A DNA stretch of 62,890 nt, from contig NZ_SMBY01000016.1 of NCBI RefSeq assembly GCF_004342665.1, forward strand, positions 1 through 62,890, read 5' to 3'. The position numbers and the translations under genes are program-made. Origin of the DNA: Samsonia erythrinae (GTDB taxonomy: Bacteria > Pseudomonadota > Gammaproteobacteria > Enterobacterales > Enterobacteriaceae). The notes under the pieces are model-generated. The model made no database searches and had not been told where the DNA came from. It worked only from the letters and a program-made list of their open reading frames with translations. Of this stretch, positions 1 to 9,329 are shown one piece after another (the stretch's first letter is position 1; every line of letters begins with the position of its first letter).

Positions 1-24
1 GGCTTTGAGTTTCTTCTCGTCCAT
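1..24 (-). CDS. Partial 5' end of a gene, possibly an IS256-family transposase
   Basis: Only the first eight codons are inside the window; the gene reads leftwards out of it. They translate to MDEKKLKA, preceded by a plausible ribosome binding site (GGAGACAGG just upstream of the ATG). From memory, this N-terminus resembles IS256-family transposases of enterobacteria, and it does not resemble CoaD, which follows waaA in E. coli. The bases between here and waaA (about 46-96, minus strand) contain an AT-rich stretch with TGTGTAATTGCCTG, which would suit the outer end of such an element. Eight residues are weak evidence, so the identity is a guess; that a gene starts here is more secure. Confidence 0.4.
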
Positions 25-114
25 ATTCTGCCTGTCTCCGCTATTGGCGTGAACATATCAAAAACAGGCAATTACACAATTTAAATTACAGTCTCCATCA
101 CGTCAGTCCTTCAT

Positions 115-1392
115 TTACTGTGTTCGCTGAGGTAAATAAGGTTCCAGCAGCGTTAGCAGCATCTGTAATGCCCCCTGATTTTGGTGCAACACTTCTACCG
201 CGTGTCGACCATAGTAGAGGCGATAGTCTTCGTCAGCGAGTAGTTTCCCTACTTCTTTTCCAAGTGTGTCTGCATCCGTCACGGTAATCAGCCCGTCAGC
301 CTGAGCTAGCTTGTTGCAGATGTCTTTGAAATTGAAAGTGTGTGGCCCCATCAATACTGGAATCGCATGCGCTGCCGCTTCTAACGGATTATGTCCGCCT
401 CGTTCAACCAGACTCCCGCCGACAAAAGCCAGATCGGCGATGCCGTACAACAGCATCAGCTCACCCATGGTATCTCCGATGACCACTTGAGTGTTTGCAG
501 AAGGCAGTTCGCCACTGCTGCGTAGCGTGTAGGTGAATCCCAGATTTTCTGTCAATGCCTGCGTGGTGGAGAAACGTTCCGGGTGGCGGGGCACAAGAAT
601 CAGTAATAAGTCAGGATAAGTGGCCAGTAACTGCCGGTGAGCGGCCAGAACGATCGCTTCTTCACCTTCGTGCGTACTGGTGGCTATCCAGACCGGGCGA
701 TGCGGCGCCCATTGCCGGCGTAACGTCACGGCTCGGGCTGCCAGCTCCGGCGTCACGGAAATATCAAATTTGAGACTGCCTGTCACTTTCAGGCTGGAGC
801 GCTTCAGGCCCAGATCGATAAATCGATTCCCATCTTCCTGATTTTGTGCAGCGACGAGGGTGATTCGCTGCAGGATATGCCGCATTAACTTCCCGATCTT
901 TTTATAACCTGCGGCGGAGCGTTCCGACAGCCGGGCATTTGCAATGACCAGTGGAATCTCACGTTTATGCAACTCAGCGATCAGATTGGGCCATAATTCG
1001 GTTTCCATAATGATGACGATCTTCGGCCGCACCTGATCAAAGAAACGTTTCAGAGCGCAGGGTAAATCGTAGGGCAGATAAACGTGATCGACGGTATCGC
1101 CAAAAGCGGAGCGCACACGCTCGGACCCCGTTGGCGTCATGGTGGTAACGGTGATCGGCAAATTGGGGTAACGATGGCGCAGTGCTCTGACCAAAGGGAT
1201 GGCAGCCAGCGTTTCGCCTACCGATACGGAATGCAGCATGATGCCATCAGGATTCACCTTCTCTGCACAAAAACCGTAGCGTTCACCCCAGCGCCGACGA
1301 TAGGCTGGCGCCTTGCGGCCACGAAGCCACAGACGAAGCCAAATCAACGGCTGGATGAGGTACAGAATGAAGGTGTAGAGAGTTTGTAACAT
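115..1392 (-). CDS. waaA: 3-deoxy-D-manno-octulosonic acid (Kdo) transferase WaaA
   Basis: Transfers Kdo from CMP-Kdo to lipid IVA at the inner face of the inner membrane, the first step of lipopolysaccharide core assembly. The 425-residue protein has the usual length. It has an N-terminal membrane anchor (residues 1-22), then the Kdo-transferase domain with HSVSVGE, whose Glu is the expected general base, followed by a GT-B C-terminal half with ERGGHNPLEAAA, the nucleotide-sugar binding region. It is the last gene of the minus-strand core cluster and lies 85 bp after the family 25 glycosyltransferase. That gap holds AT-rich sequence that could carry a separate promoter. Its base composition returns to normal after the AT-rich outer-core genes, which suggests that waaA is an ancestral flank. 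The assignment is secure. Confidence 0.97.
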   Translation of the reverse strand: MLQTLYTFILYLIQPLIWLRLWLRGRKAPAYRRRWGERYGFCAEKVNPDGIMLHSVSVGETLAAIPLVRALRHRYPNLPITVTTMTPTGSERVRSAFGDTVDHVYLPYDLPCALKRFFDQVRPKIVIIMETELWPNLIAELHKREIPLVIANARLSERSAAGYKKIGKLMRHILQRITLVAAQNQEDGNRFIDLGLKRSSLKVTGSLKFDISVTPELAARAVTLRRQWAPHRPVWIATSTHEGEEAIVLAAHRQLLATYPDLLLILVPRHPERFSTTQALTENLGFTYTLRSSGELPSANTQVVIGDTMGELMLLYGIADLAFVGGSLVERGGHNPLEAAAHAIPVLMGPHTFNFKDICNKLAQADGLITVTDADTLGKEVGKLLADEDYRLYYGRHAVEVLHQNQGALQMLLTLLEPYLPQRTQ

Positions 1393-1477
1393 AATATCTA
1401 CTATTATTAGTTATCGCTGGGGTAATTTTATCGGGTTCGTGGGGATAAGGCTATGGTTTGTTATATAAAGACTTTTA

Positions 1478-2242
1478 TCAAAATATAGAATACGATTTTA
1501 TATTTTTTTTCTGTATTAACTTCATTTTTATTTTATTGAAAAAACGATTTTTTTTCATTTTAAAAGGGAAGCTCTTTTTTATTTCTTTTTTTTTGCCACT
1601 ATTTTTTTTAATTATTGATTCAGAAAATCTTAAATCACCGATCTCTGATTGAATAGAATGATCGCTAAGGTCTATACAATGAGGAATGACACCACGTAAG
1701 TTTATTATTCCATATTCTTTGAAAAGAAACCAATGATCTGCAATAGACCATGCTGGATAAAGGAATTTATATAAACTATGAGCGGCTGAGTTGTTTATGA
1801 CATATCCGTGAGCAAGCGTTCCTGTCAGTCCATCGTATATATTATAAATTTTGTTAATTTGCTTTTTTTTGATATCAATGTATTTTGATATTGGAGACAA
1901 TAATGTCACAGTAGGCTCCAACTCCTCTTCCTTTCCTAGGAAATTTACGACATCGACAATACCTTGACCTAGTAGAGCGTCATCTTCCAATATTAATGCT
2001 ATTTTAATGTTTTCATCTATCATTTTTTTGTAGATAAAAATATGACTTAATGCACATCCTAATTCACCTGGTGTATTTAAAAGAGATATGGGAGCGAGGT
2101 GTTTTTTTTTATCCTCTTCTGTAAGAGCGCTTCCTCTTATTGCAGGGAAAAATTCAAAGTCAATATTTAAATCAGAACACTGTTTTATCATGTGCTCTCT
2201 TCTTTGGTGATTTTCTTTTAGATTGATAATAAATGTTTTCAT
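1478..2242 (-). CDS. Glycosyltransferase family 25 protein (LPS core biosynthesis)
   Basis: A 254-residue protein of glycosyltransferase family 25, the family of LpsA/LgtB-type galactosyltransferases that extend lipooligosaccharide cores. It starts MKTFIINLKENHQRRE, which fits the family's opening beta strand. GELGCALSH (residues 59-67) and LILEDDA (EDD at 86-88, the metal and nucleotide-sugar site) follow. The last 35 residues are very lysine-rich, which suits peripheral attachment to the inner membrane. It is very AT-rich, unlike waaA next to it. It probably adds an outer-core sugar, most often galactose in this family, but donor and linkage cannot be read from the sequence. Confidence 0.88.
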   Translation of the reverse strand: MKTFIINLKENHQRREHMIKQCSDLNIDFEFFPAIRGSALTEEDKKKHLAPISLLNTPGELGCALSHIFIYKKMIDENIKIALILEDDALLGQGIVDVVNFLGKEEELEPTVTLLSPISKYIDIKKKQINKIYNIYDGLTGTLAHGYVINNSAAHSLYKFLYPAWSIADHWFLFKEYGIINLRGVIPHCIDLSDHSIQSEIGDLRFSESIIKKNSGKKKEIKKSFPFKMKKNRFFNKIKMKLIQKKNIKSYSIF

Positions 2243-2315
2243 AAATACACCAAAATAACTTAAGGTTAATGAAATATTCCCACAGGAACAATTTTTATAA
2301 AATAGATAATCTCTC

Positions 2316-3098
2316 TTACCAGTTGGTTATTCTTTTTTTTAATCGAAAATACTCCCTTATTATTTTCCCACGAATGCTCTTTTTCATGTAATACTTTAAG
2401 GCGTAGATTTTGTGGCTTTCATCTGCGGCTCTTATAATATATTTTTTATAATCGATGGGTTCAATTCCTGAAACTATTTCTATGGATAAATCAACAAAGC
2501 AGTCAATGAGATATTTTTTGCGAGACTCAAAAAGATGAAGGAAGGAGTTATTGTATATTGTAAATAATCCATAGATATATTTATCACCTAATAACCATTT
2601 TGGTACCGCTGAGTGAGAGGGATACGCCATTTCTATGTTAATACCTTTTTGTGCCGCAATTGATGTCATACGGCCTCCAACATCGAAATTCTCATCTGCT
2701 TGCAGTGATGGGCATCCTAACGATTGCCAGGTTTTAGCTTTGATTGCACAGAACATAGGAGCTGCATATATATAACGATAATCGATATGGTTGGCTGATT
2801 GAGCACATCCAAAAATACCACCATTATCTGCTATAGCTATCGCTTTTTGTACGGCTTCTAAGTTCAGTGGAATACAATCAATATCGACGATAATGATAAT
2901 TTCATTTTCTTCTGCTGAATTTAAAACCTCTTCAATCCATAACCCATGATCCATACCATGACGATGATGTTGTTCAATTTTAAATCCAAATGATTCAAAA
3001 ACTTTTCGTTGTGCATCAACTAATCTGAGATCTATATTATCCCAATAAAAAGAATATATTTTTATATTCTCATTTTTAAATTTATTTGATTTTTTCAA
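2316..3098 (-). CDS. Unassigned glycosyltransferase-like protein with a DxD motif
   Basis: A 260-residue protein that I cannot place in a named LPS transferase family. Visible features are EIIIIVDIDCIPLN (Asp72 and Asp74), a hydrophobic strand ending in DxD as in GT-A glycosyltransferases; a possible acceptor region with FDVGGRMTSIAAQKG; and a basic C-terminus. No signal peptide or membrane segment is seen. The start is TTG at 3098: a Shine-Dalgarno GAGGA lies six bases upstream, and no in-frame ATG occurs before residue 49, which would cut away the first strand. It sits between a family 8 and a family 25 glycosyltransferase in the same AT-rich block and in the same direction. A role in outer-core assembly is likely from context, but its reaction is unknown. 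Confidence 0.75.
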   Translation of the reverse strand: MKKSNKFKNENIKIYSFYWDNIDLRLVDAQRKVFESFGFKIEQHHRHGMDHGLWIEEVLNSAEENEIIIIVDIDCIPLNLEAVQKAIAIADNGGIFGCAQSANHIDYRYIYAAPMFCAIKAKTWQSLGCPSLQADENFDVGGRMTSIAAQKGINIEMAYPSHSAVPKWLLGDKYIYGLFTIYNNSFLHLFESRKKYLIDCFVDLSIEIVSGIEPIDYKKYIIRAADESHKIYALKYYMKKSIRGKIIREYFRLKKRITNW

Positions 3099-3148
3099 CT
3101 GCTATCCTCTAAATATTATTAGATTTCATAGCTAAATCTTCATGTATT

Positions 3149-4141
3149 TTATTTCTTTATTAAGTAATTTAATCTACTGATTATCGATGATATTAATTTC
3201 CTCTTTCTGAATTCATGTTTTGATTTTTTCTTCCATTGTAGTGGCGTGTTTGCACCAATAAGGGGGATGTCACACCAGGTTGACTGGTTGTAAGCATGAG
3301 TGAAATAAATTGTAGAAGGATATTGACCCCATTCATTCCAGGGTTTCGTCGTGCCGACATAATGGATAAAAACACTTTCATCGTTAATTATTTCTTTGTA
3401 ATCTTGGTGTGTTTTATCTTTCAGTTCACTTTTGATGCTGTAGATACAGTTGAATTTACGAGGTAGAATATAATTTTCATTTATAAGTAAAATATTTAAT
3501 GCATCTTGATCTGGGTATTTTAAGTTTTTATTTTTTAATATGAATGAAATAACTTTATATGTTAGTTTTTTTAGATTCCAGTTTTTTAAATTCACTAACA
3601 TAACACCAGAGTTAAAATAAACCCCATTAAGTTCTGGGGTATTTAATCTTTCAACTGCTTTTGGCTGCATTTCTTCTATATCTGGAACAACAGCACAGGT
3701 GTAACTATCCAGATTTAAATCATGGAGTTCATTGATACTTCCTTTACATATTATATCTGCATCGAGATATAATAATTTTTCAATGTCTTTTCCGAGATAA
3801 TCGAATGCAATGAGACGATAGTAAGCTGAATACGGCCAGTTTTTGGTAGGGAGTTTTTCTAGTGGTTTATTATCAATATGATATATTGTGATATCAATAT
3901 GAAATCTCTCTGCCATTCTTTTAAATCTGAGCGTTTTTTCATTATCAATACTATCAGTAAAAATATGTAGATAAATAGTAATATTGTTATTTATTAATAA
4001 TGATGTAGAGGAAATAGCCGCTCCAAATAAGAAGTTATCATCAACGCCGTATGCTACGTGTAATTTTTTTTCTTCTAAACGTTCTTTTTCAGAGTAATGT
4101 AAATCTATTTTATTTTTTACGATATTCTCTTTAAAGTACAT
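3149..4141 (-). CDS. Family 8 glycosyltransferase, WaaJ/WaaR-like (LPS outer core)
   Basis: A 330-residue GT8 enzyme of the WaaI/WaaJ/WaaO/WaaR group, which adds glucose or galactose from UDP-sugars to the growing outer core at the cytoplasmic face of the inner membrane. HVAYGVDDNFLFG opens the fold, LLYLDADIICKG carries the metal-binding DxD (Asp127, Asp129), PDQDALN is the conserved loop, and HYVGTTKPW near residue 260 is the C-terminal signature of the family. A C-terminal extension rich in Lys/Arg follows, as in WaaJ. It is a paralogue of the next gene upstream (4156-5178), with 14 bp between them. Which sugar and linkage it makes is not certain. The gene is AT-rich. Confidence 0.88.
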   Translation of the reverse strand: MYFKENIVKNKIDLHYSEKERLEEKKLHVAYGVDDNFLFGAAISSTSLLINNNITIYLHIFTDSIDNEKTLRFKRMAERFHIDITIYHIDNKPLEKLPTKNWPYSAYYRLIAFDYLGKDIEKLLYLDADIICKGSINELHDLNLDSYTCAVVPDIEEMQPKAVERLNTPELNGVYFNSGVMLVNLKNWNLKKLTYKVISFILKNKNLKYPDQDALNILLINENYILPRKFNCIYSIKSELKDKTHQDYKEIINDESVFIHYVGTTKPWNEWGQYPSTIYFTHAYNQSTWCDIPLIGANTPLQWKKKSKHEFRKRKLISSIISRLNYLIKK

Positions 4142-4155
4142 GGTATTTTAATACC

Positions 4156-5178
4156 TTAATAGTTAAATGTTTTTCTTATAAAATAGTGAAGATAACTCTT
4201 TAAACCGGAGATTATTTCCCCATTATGGAGATTATGTTTTGCACGATAGCGTAGTTGGCTTGTGGAATGTGCTTTTAATAAATTACAGCCTGACCAGGGA
4301 GAGTTTTGTTTTGCTTCTTGAAAAAAATTTGAGCAAATATAATTACGGGCCCAATCATGCCACGGCTTAGTTGGTCCTATATAATGAATTAAAATAGCGT
4401 TTTGTAAAATTGAAAGTTTATTATTTTTTGTTTTTTTCAACTCGTAATTTATGCTATATTGTGCATTATAAACCTTTCCTAAGAAAACAGTCCTTTCCAC
4501 TAAAAGGATGTTTAGTATGTCCTGATCTAGAAAAGATATTTTTCTCTGGATTTCATCATTTGAAAGAAGCCTCATGGCCGAGGTGCTAATATCTTCTTTC
4601 CCCCACTGAGTAATGTTTATAAGTAGAAAACCAGCATTAAAATAGCCGTTACTTATTTTTTCATCGTCTAATGCTGTCGCACGTTTATCCCACCACTCTT
4701 TTTCGCCTTCAGTCACCACAGCAGCAATATGATCCCCTAGCTGAAAATCAGCTAAAGAAGATAGTTTACCTTTACAGATTATATCTGCGTCTAAATAAAG
4801 TAGAGTTTCTAACTCTCCATAGAAAAAATCAGCAATGATAAATCTGAAATATGTCGCGTAGGACCAGTTTTTTGTACTGGGAAGTGATTTTAATTCTTCA
4901 CAATTAACAATATAAATTATAATTTGAGTATTATACTGTTGGCATAATTCTTTAAATTCGGTTATGTCTTTTTTGGTGAACTCATCAGTAAAAATATGAA
5001 ATGTAAATTCCATATCCTTGTTATTCATTAAAATTGAGGCGATGGATATCCCGCAACCAAATATAAAGTTTTTATCGATGCCGTAAGAAATATGAAAAGT
5101 GCTATGGTTCTTAGGTAATGTTCCAGACTCATTGAGTACGGTCTTACTATTTATAACTGAATTTTTATTAAAATACAT
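4156..5178 (-). CDS. Family 8 glycosyltransferase, WaaO/WaaI-like (LPS outer core)
   Basis: A 340-residue GT8 protein. HISYGIDKNFIFGCGIS opens the domain, LLYLDADIICKG holds the DxD (Asp130 and Asp132), DQDILN follows, and HYIGPTKPWHDW marks the C-terminal part. The shared MYF.N..V N-terminus and the same motif order show that it and the downstream GT8 gene arose by duplication. In E. coli-type cores, WaaO (alpha-1,3-glucosyl) acts before WaaJ/WaaR, and gene order here would fit this one acting first. It starts only 2 bp after the stop of the family 4 glycosyltransferase, so the genes are probably co-transcribed. Donor specificity is inferred from family only. Confidence 0.88.
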   Translation of the reverse strand: MYFNKNSVINSKTVLNESGTLPKNHSTFHISYGIDKNFIFGCGISIASILMNNKDMEFTFHIFTDEFTKKDITEFKELCQQYNTQIIIYIVNCEELKSLPSTKNWSYATYFRFIIADFFYGELETLLYLDADIICKGKLSSLADFQLGDHIAAVVTEGEKEWWDKRATALDDEKISNGYFNAGFLLINITQWGKEDISTSAMRLLSNDEIQRKISFLDQDILNILLVERTVFLGKVYNAQYSINYELKKTKNNKLSILQNAILIHYIGPTKPWHDWARNYICSNFFQEAKQNSPWSGCNLLKAHSTSQLRYRAKHNLHNGEIISGLKSYLHYFIRKTFNY

Positions 5179-5180
5179 AT

Positions 5181-6278
5181 TTAGGCACTCTTATCTAGGG
5201 GAGTGTTTTTATGGTGAAGAGAAATATTTATGGTGAATTTTTTATAGTAAGTTTCGTCATAAAACGTTTCTATAGATGATTTTATCTGTGCTGCTGAAGG
5301 CATGGGATCCTGTTCGACAATCGCTTGCAGTGCATTACGAAGGGAATCGACGGAGCCCGTCGGATAAAGTTGCCCATTTACGCCATTTTTGATGATATCC
5401 GCAGGTCCGGCGGGACAATCACTACTGACACAATAGATGCCATAAGACATGGCTTCGGCTAAAACCATTCCAAATCCTTCAAAGGAAGAGGTTAATAATA
5501 GAGCAGTTACGGCAGGTATATACTGTTGAACATATTCCCATGGTTTTTCTTGCCACCCGTGCCAGTGTAAATGATCCGTAATACCCAGTTGTTGCGCGTA
5601 GGACTGGCACACGTTGGCATCGGAACCATCACCGATAAAATGGCATTCCCAATCGCCGTCCAGCCCAGAAAAAGCATCCAACATATCTTTGAGACGCTTC
5701 TGCCCCTCAAACTTCAGACGCCCTATATAGATAAACACGGCTTTTTTCGCTGGACGCGGGATGGTGATGCTCTGTGGCGTAACCGGGTTGAAAACAACAG
5801 AAATGCGATCGGAAGGCACGCCACGTTTTATTAATTGCTGCTTAATACCGGAACTGATGGCCAGATGGTGATCTGCCACTAATACCTGTTCTGAATGCTT
5901 TTTATGGTCAAGCGAGTAGTGCATCCAGGAAATCAGCGGTACTGTTTTTTTACTCCTCCGAATCGCCTGTGCCGCGATGCGGCAAGAGGGGGAGTCAAAG
6001 GCGATAACCGTATCGGGTTGGTCTTGCTTTATAAAGCGTGCCAATGCGCTGGCATGACTCAGACGGCGAAGAAACGAGATCTTAATAGGTGAGCGATAGC
6101 AAACGTAGCGTTTCCCCGCCAGCCATGTTTTATCCATGCGGTCATCGCGACATAGAAAATATAAGGTGTAACTGTTTTTGGCTTCGCGATCTTCTTCCAG
6201 AAAGCGGGTCACTTTTTTCAGTACGGTTTCAATACCGCCGAATCCGGATGTGGCTTCACCAACAAAAAGTATATTCAT
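5181..6278 (-). CDS. Family 4 glycosyltransferase, WaaB-like (LPS core)
   Basis: A 365-residue GT-B enzyme similar to WaaB (RfaB), the UDP-galactose:(glucosyl)LPS alpha-1,6-galactosyltransferase. The start was set at ATG 6278 (MNILFVGEATSGFGGIET), because this gives the standard first strand and glycine loop. The longer open frame runs back into waaP and adds 43 residues with no family counterpart. Further signatures are VFIYIGRLKFEGQKRLKD and EGFGMVLAEAMSYG, the E-x7-E motif that binds the sugar nucleotide, and DCPAGPADIIKNG. It lies 19 bp after waaP. Galactose addition is plausible by similarity, but the linkage is not provable from sequence. Confidence 0.85.
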   Translation of the reverse strand: MNILFVGEATSGFGGIETVLKKVTRFLEEDREAKNSYTLYFLCRDDRMDKTWLAGKRYVCYRSPIKISFLRRLSHASALARFIKQDQPDTVIAFDSPSCRIAAQAIRRSKKTVPLISWMHYSLDHKKHSEQVLVADHHLAISSGIKQQLIKRGVPSDRISVVFNPVTPQSITIPRPAKKAVFIYIGRLKFEGQKRLKDMLDAFSGLDGDWECHFIGDGSDANVCQSYAQQLGITDHLHWHGWQEKPWEYVQQYIPAVTALLLTSSFEGFGMVLAEAMSYGIYCVSSDCPAGPADIIKNGVNGQLYPTGSVDSLRNALQAIVEQDPMPSAAQIKSSIETFYDETYYKKFTINISLHHKNTPLDKSA

Positions 6279-6297
6279 AGAATAGTATGGGCTCAGG

Positions 6298-7098
6298 TTA
6301 TAACGCTTTGCGTTCCGTTCTCTCGCGAATTTTTTCTGCTTTAATGTTTGCTTCACGAAATAGGGGGTGTTCCTGACGCAGCGTGGTGCGCAACGATTGA
6401 CGATCAAAGTAGATCTTCAGGAAATACAGACGATCTTTTGCCGTCAAACCAATATTCAAAGTCGAAAAATAAAGGCCGATAAGATCCTTATTCCGCCAGC
6501 GCAGGGGAACGCGCTCGCGGATTTGTGCCCGGTGTAAGTCAATCACTGAAATTTTAAATTGTGTATCCGCTGGCTGATACGGCAAGTGCAGTAAAAAATG
6601 ACAAATATAACAATCCCGGTGATTGACGCCGCCCGCGTGCATGTCACGTACCATTTCCGCAACGCGACGGATCAGACGGCGTTTCTCTTTTATCGTCGGG
6701 GGATTATCTAACCAGGCTGCGCAGTAATCTTCCAGGCTGATCGTCGGATTGAGATCTTCCGTAATAATGAAGGAATGGCGGCGCAGCGGGTTGATGCCCC
6801 GTTGCCCGAAACCGACCCCTTTCATTGTATCCACCCCTAATTCTGTCAGGCGGTGGATCGCTTTCCATTCTCGATCGGCACCGAGCACGGGGAGTCTGAA
6901 TGACACTAAATTTTTCAGCGCTTCTTTGAGCGCTGTGCCACGATGTATTTTGATAAAATAGGAATGTTCTTTCAGCGTAAAACGTAACGTGCGACGGCTT
7001 TCCAATGCGCGAAATACTTCGCCGTCCAATTTTTCCACCTCAACGAAGGGATCTTTATTTTTCCACAAAGAGGTGAAGGGTTCGCGTAATTCGATCAT
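6298..7098 (-). CDS. waaP: Lipopolysaccharide core heptose(I) kinase WaaP
   Basis: Phosphorylates O-4 of the first heptose of the inner core. That phosphate is needed for outer-membrane barrier function through divalent-cation cross-links. The 266-residue protein matches the family length. The kinase-like catalytic loop [10 protein letters not shown] places the catalytic Asp at residue 162, the same position as in E. coli. [14 protein letters not shown] holds the expected ATP-binding lysine, and [11 protein letters not shown] supplies the metal-binding Asp. Its ATG overlaps the waaG stop codon (ATGA), so the two are translationally coupled, and a good AGGTGA ribosome site lies upstream. The assignment is secure. 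Confidence 0.97.
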   Translation of the reverse strand: MIELREPFTSLWKNKDPFVEVEKLDGEVFRALESRRTLRFTLKEHSYFIKIHRGTALKEALKNLVSFRLPVLGADREWKAIHRLTELGVDTMKGVGFGQRGINPLRRHSFIITEDLNPTISLEDYCAAWLDNPPTIKEKRRLIRRVAEMVRDMHAGGVNHRDCYICHFLLHLPYQPADTQFKISVIDLHRAQIRERVPLRWRNKDLIGLYFSTLNIGLTAKDRLYFLKIYFDRQSLRTTLRQEHPLFREANIKAEKIRERTERKAL

Positions 7099-8216
7099 AT
7101 TTGCTCACCTGTAATCAGGGCAGCGGCTTTTTCTGGCAGGCTGTAAATATCCGCGGTATCGGCAAAATGGCGAGCATTCTTCGCCCATTGCGATAGCGTA
7201 TCCGGCTGGCTCAGCGTATCGTGCAAGGCACCGTTCAGTGTGTTTTGGCTGAAGGGCGAAGGGATAACGCGTCCGGCCTGTGCTTTATCAATATAAAAGG
7301 CGTAACCGCAGACGTCGGTGACAAATACCGGTAGTCCTGCTGCGATGGCCTCAAGTAAGACGATGCCGGCAGCCTCCTGATGGGCCGGGTGCATTAACAA
7401 ATCCGCCGCGGCCATAAAATCGGGAATATCATTGCGCCCCGCGAAAAAGCGCACCTGTTTCCCTATCCCCTGTTTTTCCGCAACAGAGTGGAAATAGTCA
7501 GGTTTATCCTGGCCGACCACCAGAAAAACCAGATTTTCACGTAAGTGCGCTGGCAAGCTGGCAATGGCTATAATGCTGCGCTCCACGCCCTTGCGTTTAA
7601 AATCGGAGCCGACCTGAAGCAGGACGATAGCATTGTCGTCGATGCCTTGCGCACGGCGAAAGATTTGTCGAACGTCAGGTGCTTGGCAGTCGTATTTTCT
7701 GTCGAGGGCGATGCCCGGTGGCAGAATAAAAAAGCGCTCGTCTTGTGTGTTGTAGTGCTTTTTGAAATCTGCGATTTGGCGCTGCGTTAGCATGAGCATT
7801 TTTGTACTGCTATCACGCTTGAATACGGCTTTTTCAAAGGCGGCATAGTGCTTATATCGTGGTGTCAGGCGATAAAAAAAACCTTTCTCCCGCTCGACTT
7901 TTTCCGCGTAACACACGTCGGCAGCGTAATAAAAATCCAGTCCCGGCATTTTATTAAAACCGACCACGCGATCGACAGGATGTTGTTGGAGGTGATGTTG
8001 AACCCATTGACTATAACGTTGATTACGTAGGTTATTGCTCATGCCTGATACGGGAACGAAAATAATCTCAAGGTTATCTGGCTGTTCACCTTGCCATGAC
8101 AAGACATAAACGCGGACATGGTGCCCTAGCTTTACGCAAGCCTGCGCAATACTGTAAAAGTCGCGTTGCAGTCCACCGAAAGGGAAATACTTATACAGGC
8201 AGATGGCAATATTCAT
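7095..8216 (-). CDS. waaG: LPS core glucosyltransferase I, WaaG
   Basis: Adds the first glucose of the outer core to heptose II from UDP-glucose, acting at the cytoplasmic face of the inner membrane. It is a GT4 (GT-B) enzyme of 373 residues, the length of E. coli Waa[21 protein letters not shown] contains the N-terminal glycine loop, [14 protein letters not shown] is the diphosphate-binding segment, and [21 protein letters not shown] holds the E-x7-E motif. It overlaps waaQ (4 bp) and waaP (4 bp), the standard waaQGP arrangement of enterobacteria. Confidence 0.96.
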   Translation of the reverse strand: MNIAICLYKYFPFGGLQRDFYSIAQACVKLGHHVRVYVLSWQGEQPDNLEIIFVPVSGMSNNLRNQRYSQWVQHHLQQHPVDRVVGFNKMPGLDFYYAADVCYAEKVEREKGFFYRLTPRYKHYAAFEKAVFKRDSSTKMLMLTQRQIADFKKHYNTQDERFFILPPGIALDRKYDCQAPDVRQIFRRAQGIDDNAIVLLQVGSDFKRKGVERSIIAIASLPAHLRENLVFLVVGQDKPDYFHSVAEKQGIGKQVRFFAGRNDIPDFMAAADLLMHPAHQEAAGIVLLEAIAAGLPVFVTDVCGYAFYIDKAQAGRVIPSPFSQNTLNGALHDTLSQPDTLSQWAKNARHFADTADIYSLPEKAAALITGEQI

Positions 8217-9286
8217 TGCGCTTCCTCGTGTGCAGAACGACCTGCCAATAGGCTATTTACCGCTTGAATGACGTCTTGTGCAGGGATGCAGGAAAGGTAT
8301 TTTTGATTTCTATCGAGATTTTTTCTTTCCGGCATCGGCTGATAGTCTCCGGCCCAAATCACAACGCTGTTATCAGACCATGGTCGCCATTTTTTATGGT
8401 CCGTCGGCCCAAATAAACACACCAGCGGCGTATCGAGTGCGGCAGCCATATGCATTGGTGCAGAATCAACACCGATGTAAAGCGCGGCGTTATCAATAAG
8501 CGCAGCCAGTTCTAAAAAACTGGTTTTACCCGCTAATAAGGTATTCGGTTGATGAGTGCATTGGGCGCAAATATCTTGTACAACCTTGAGATCTTCCTGA
8601 GAAGGGCCACAAGTTAGAACAACGTCTAACCCTCTCTCTTTCAAATAATCAATGACGACTGCAAACTTGTCGGTATCCCAGCATTTGAAACCCTGCCTTG
8701 CCGTTGGCTGGATGACGATGTAGGTTTGTTGGCGTAGTTGTGGGGCAATGCTGAATACATGTTCCGCATCCTCCATATTGTAATAGAGCGACATGCGATC
8801 TTTGGGCTGGGCATCAGAAAGGCCGAGTGGGGCAAGTATCGAGCGATTTTGCTCAATGATGTGTAGTCCTTGTGGACTGACGCAATCACTGAAAAATAAA
8901 CGCCATATTTTGCCTTTAAAACTATTCCCGCGATCGAGAGTAATGCTACGCCCACCTAATGATTTAACTAACAACGCAATAGGCCACTGGTCAGCAAGAT
9001 TAACGATCAGATCGTAATTGTTTTTCTTAAGCGTTTTTTGCATCGCTGCGAAATCTTTGATCTTTTCCGATAGCGTTGCTGTTTTTCTCTTGAGCCCGTA
9101 AAGATGGTGTATTTCTGGATTGGCAGAGAGAATCGGCATCGTATCCTGATACAGTAATACGTCGATTTTAGCGTCAGGATAATTGGCTTTCAGCGTGCTG
9201 ATGAGCGGAGTAGTCAGCAGCATATCGCCATGAAAGCGTAATTTTATAATTAAAATTCCTGATGGGTTTTTATGAACCATTTTCAC
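8213..9286 (-). CDS. waaQ: LPS heptosyltransferase III, WaaQ
   Basis: A glycosyltransferase family 9 enzyme that adds the side-branch heptose III to heptose II from ADP-L-glycero-D-manno-heptose. Family signatures are ILIIKLRFHGDMLLTTPLIS at the N-terminus, ALYIGVDSAPMHMAAALDTP and CLFGPTDHKKWRPW in the C-terminal ADP-heptose domain. The chosen start is GTG at 9286 (GTG AAA ATG), with AAGAG upstream; ATG two codons further in is the alternative. It is the first of three tightly overlapping genes (waaQGP) and lies 43 bp after the downstream-encoded ligase. In E. coli waaQ heads the RfaH-dependent core operon; here a ligase gene precedes it. Confidence 0.95.
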   Translation of the reverse strand: MKMVHKNPSGILIIKLRFHGDMLLTTPLISTLKANYPDAKIDVLLYQDTMPILSANPEIHHLYGLKRKTATLSEKIKDFAAMQKTLKKNNYDLIVNLADQWPIALLVKSLGGRSITLDRGNSFKGKIWRLFFSDCVSPQGLHIIEQNRSILAPLGLSDAQPKDRMSLYYNMEDAEHVFSIAPQLRQQTYIVIQPTARQGFKCWDTDKFAVVIDYLKERGLDVVLTCGPSQEDLKVVQDICAQCTHQPNTLLAGKTSFLELAALIDNAALYIGVDSAPMHMAAALDTPLVCLFGPTDHKKWRPWSDNSVVIWAGDYQPMPERKNLDRNQKYLSCIPAQDVIQAVNSLLAGRSAHEEAQ

Positions 9287-9329
9287 AGTAATCTCTTTCT
9301 TATTTTTTATCCATTAATAAATAACATGT

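Noticed and set aside
6279-6407. Longer start for the WaaB-like transferase at 6407
   Set aside because: The extra 43 residues overlap waaP and lack family similarity; ATG 6278 gives the normal N-terminus.
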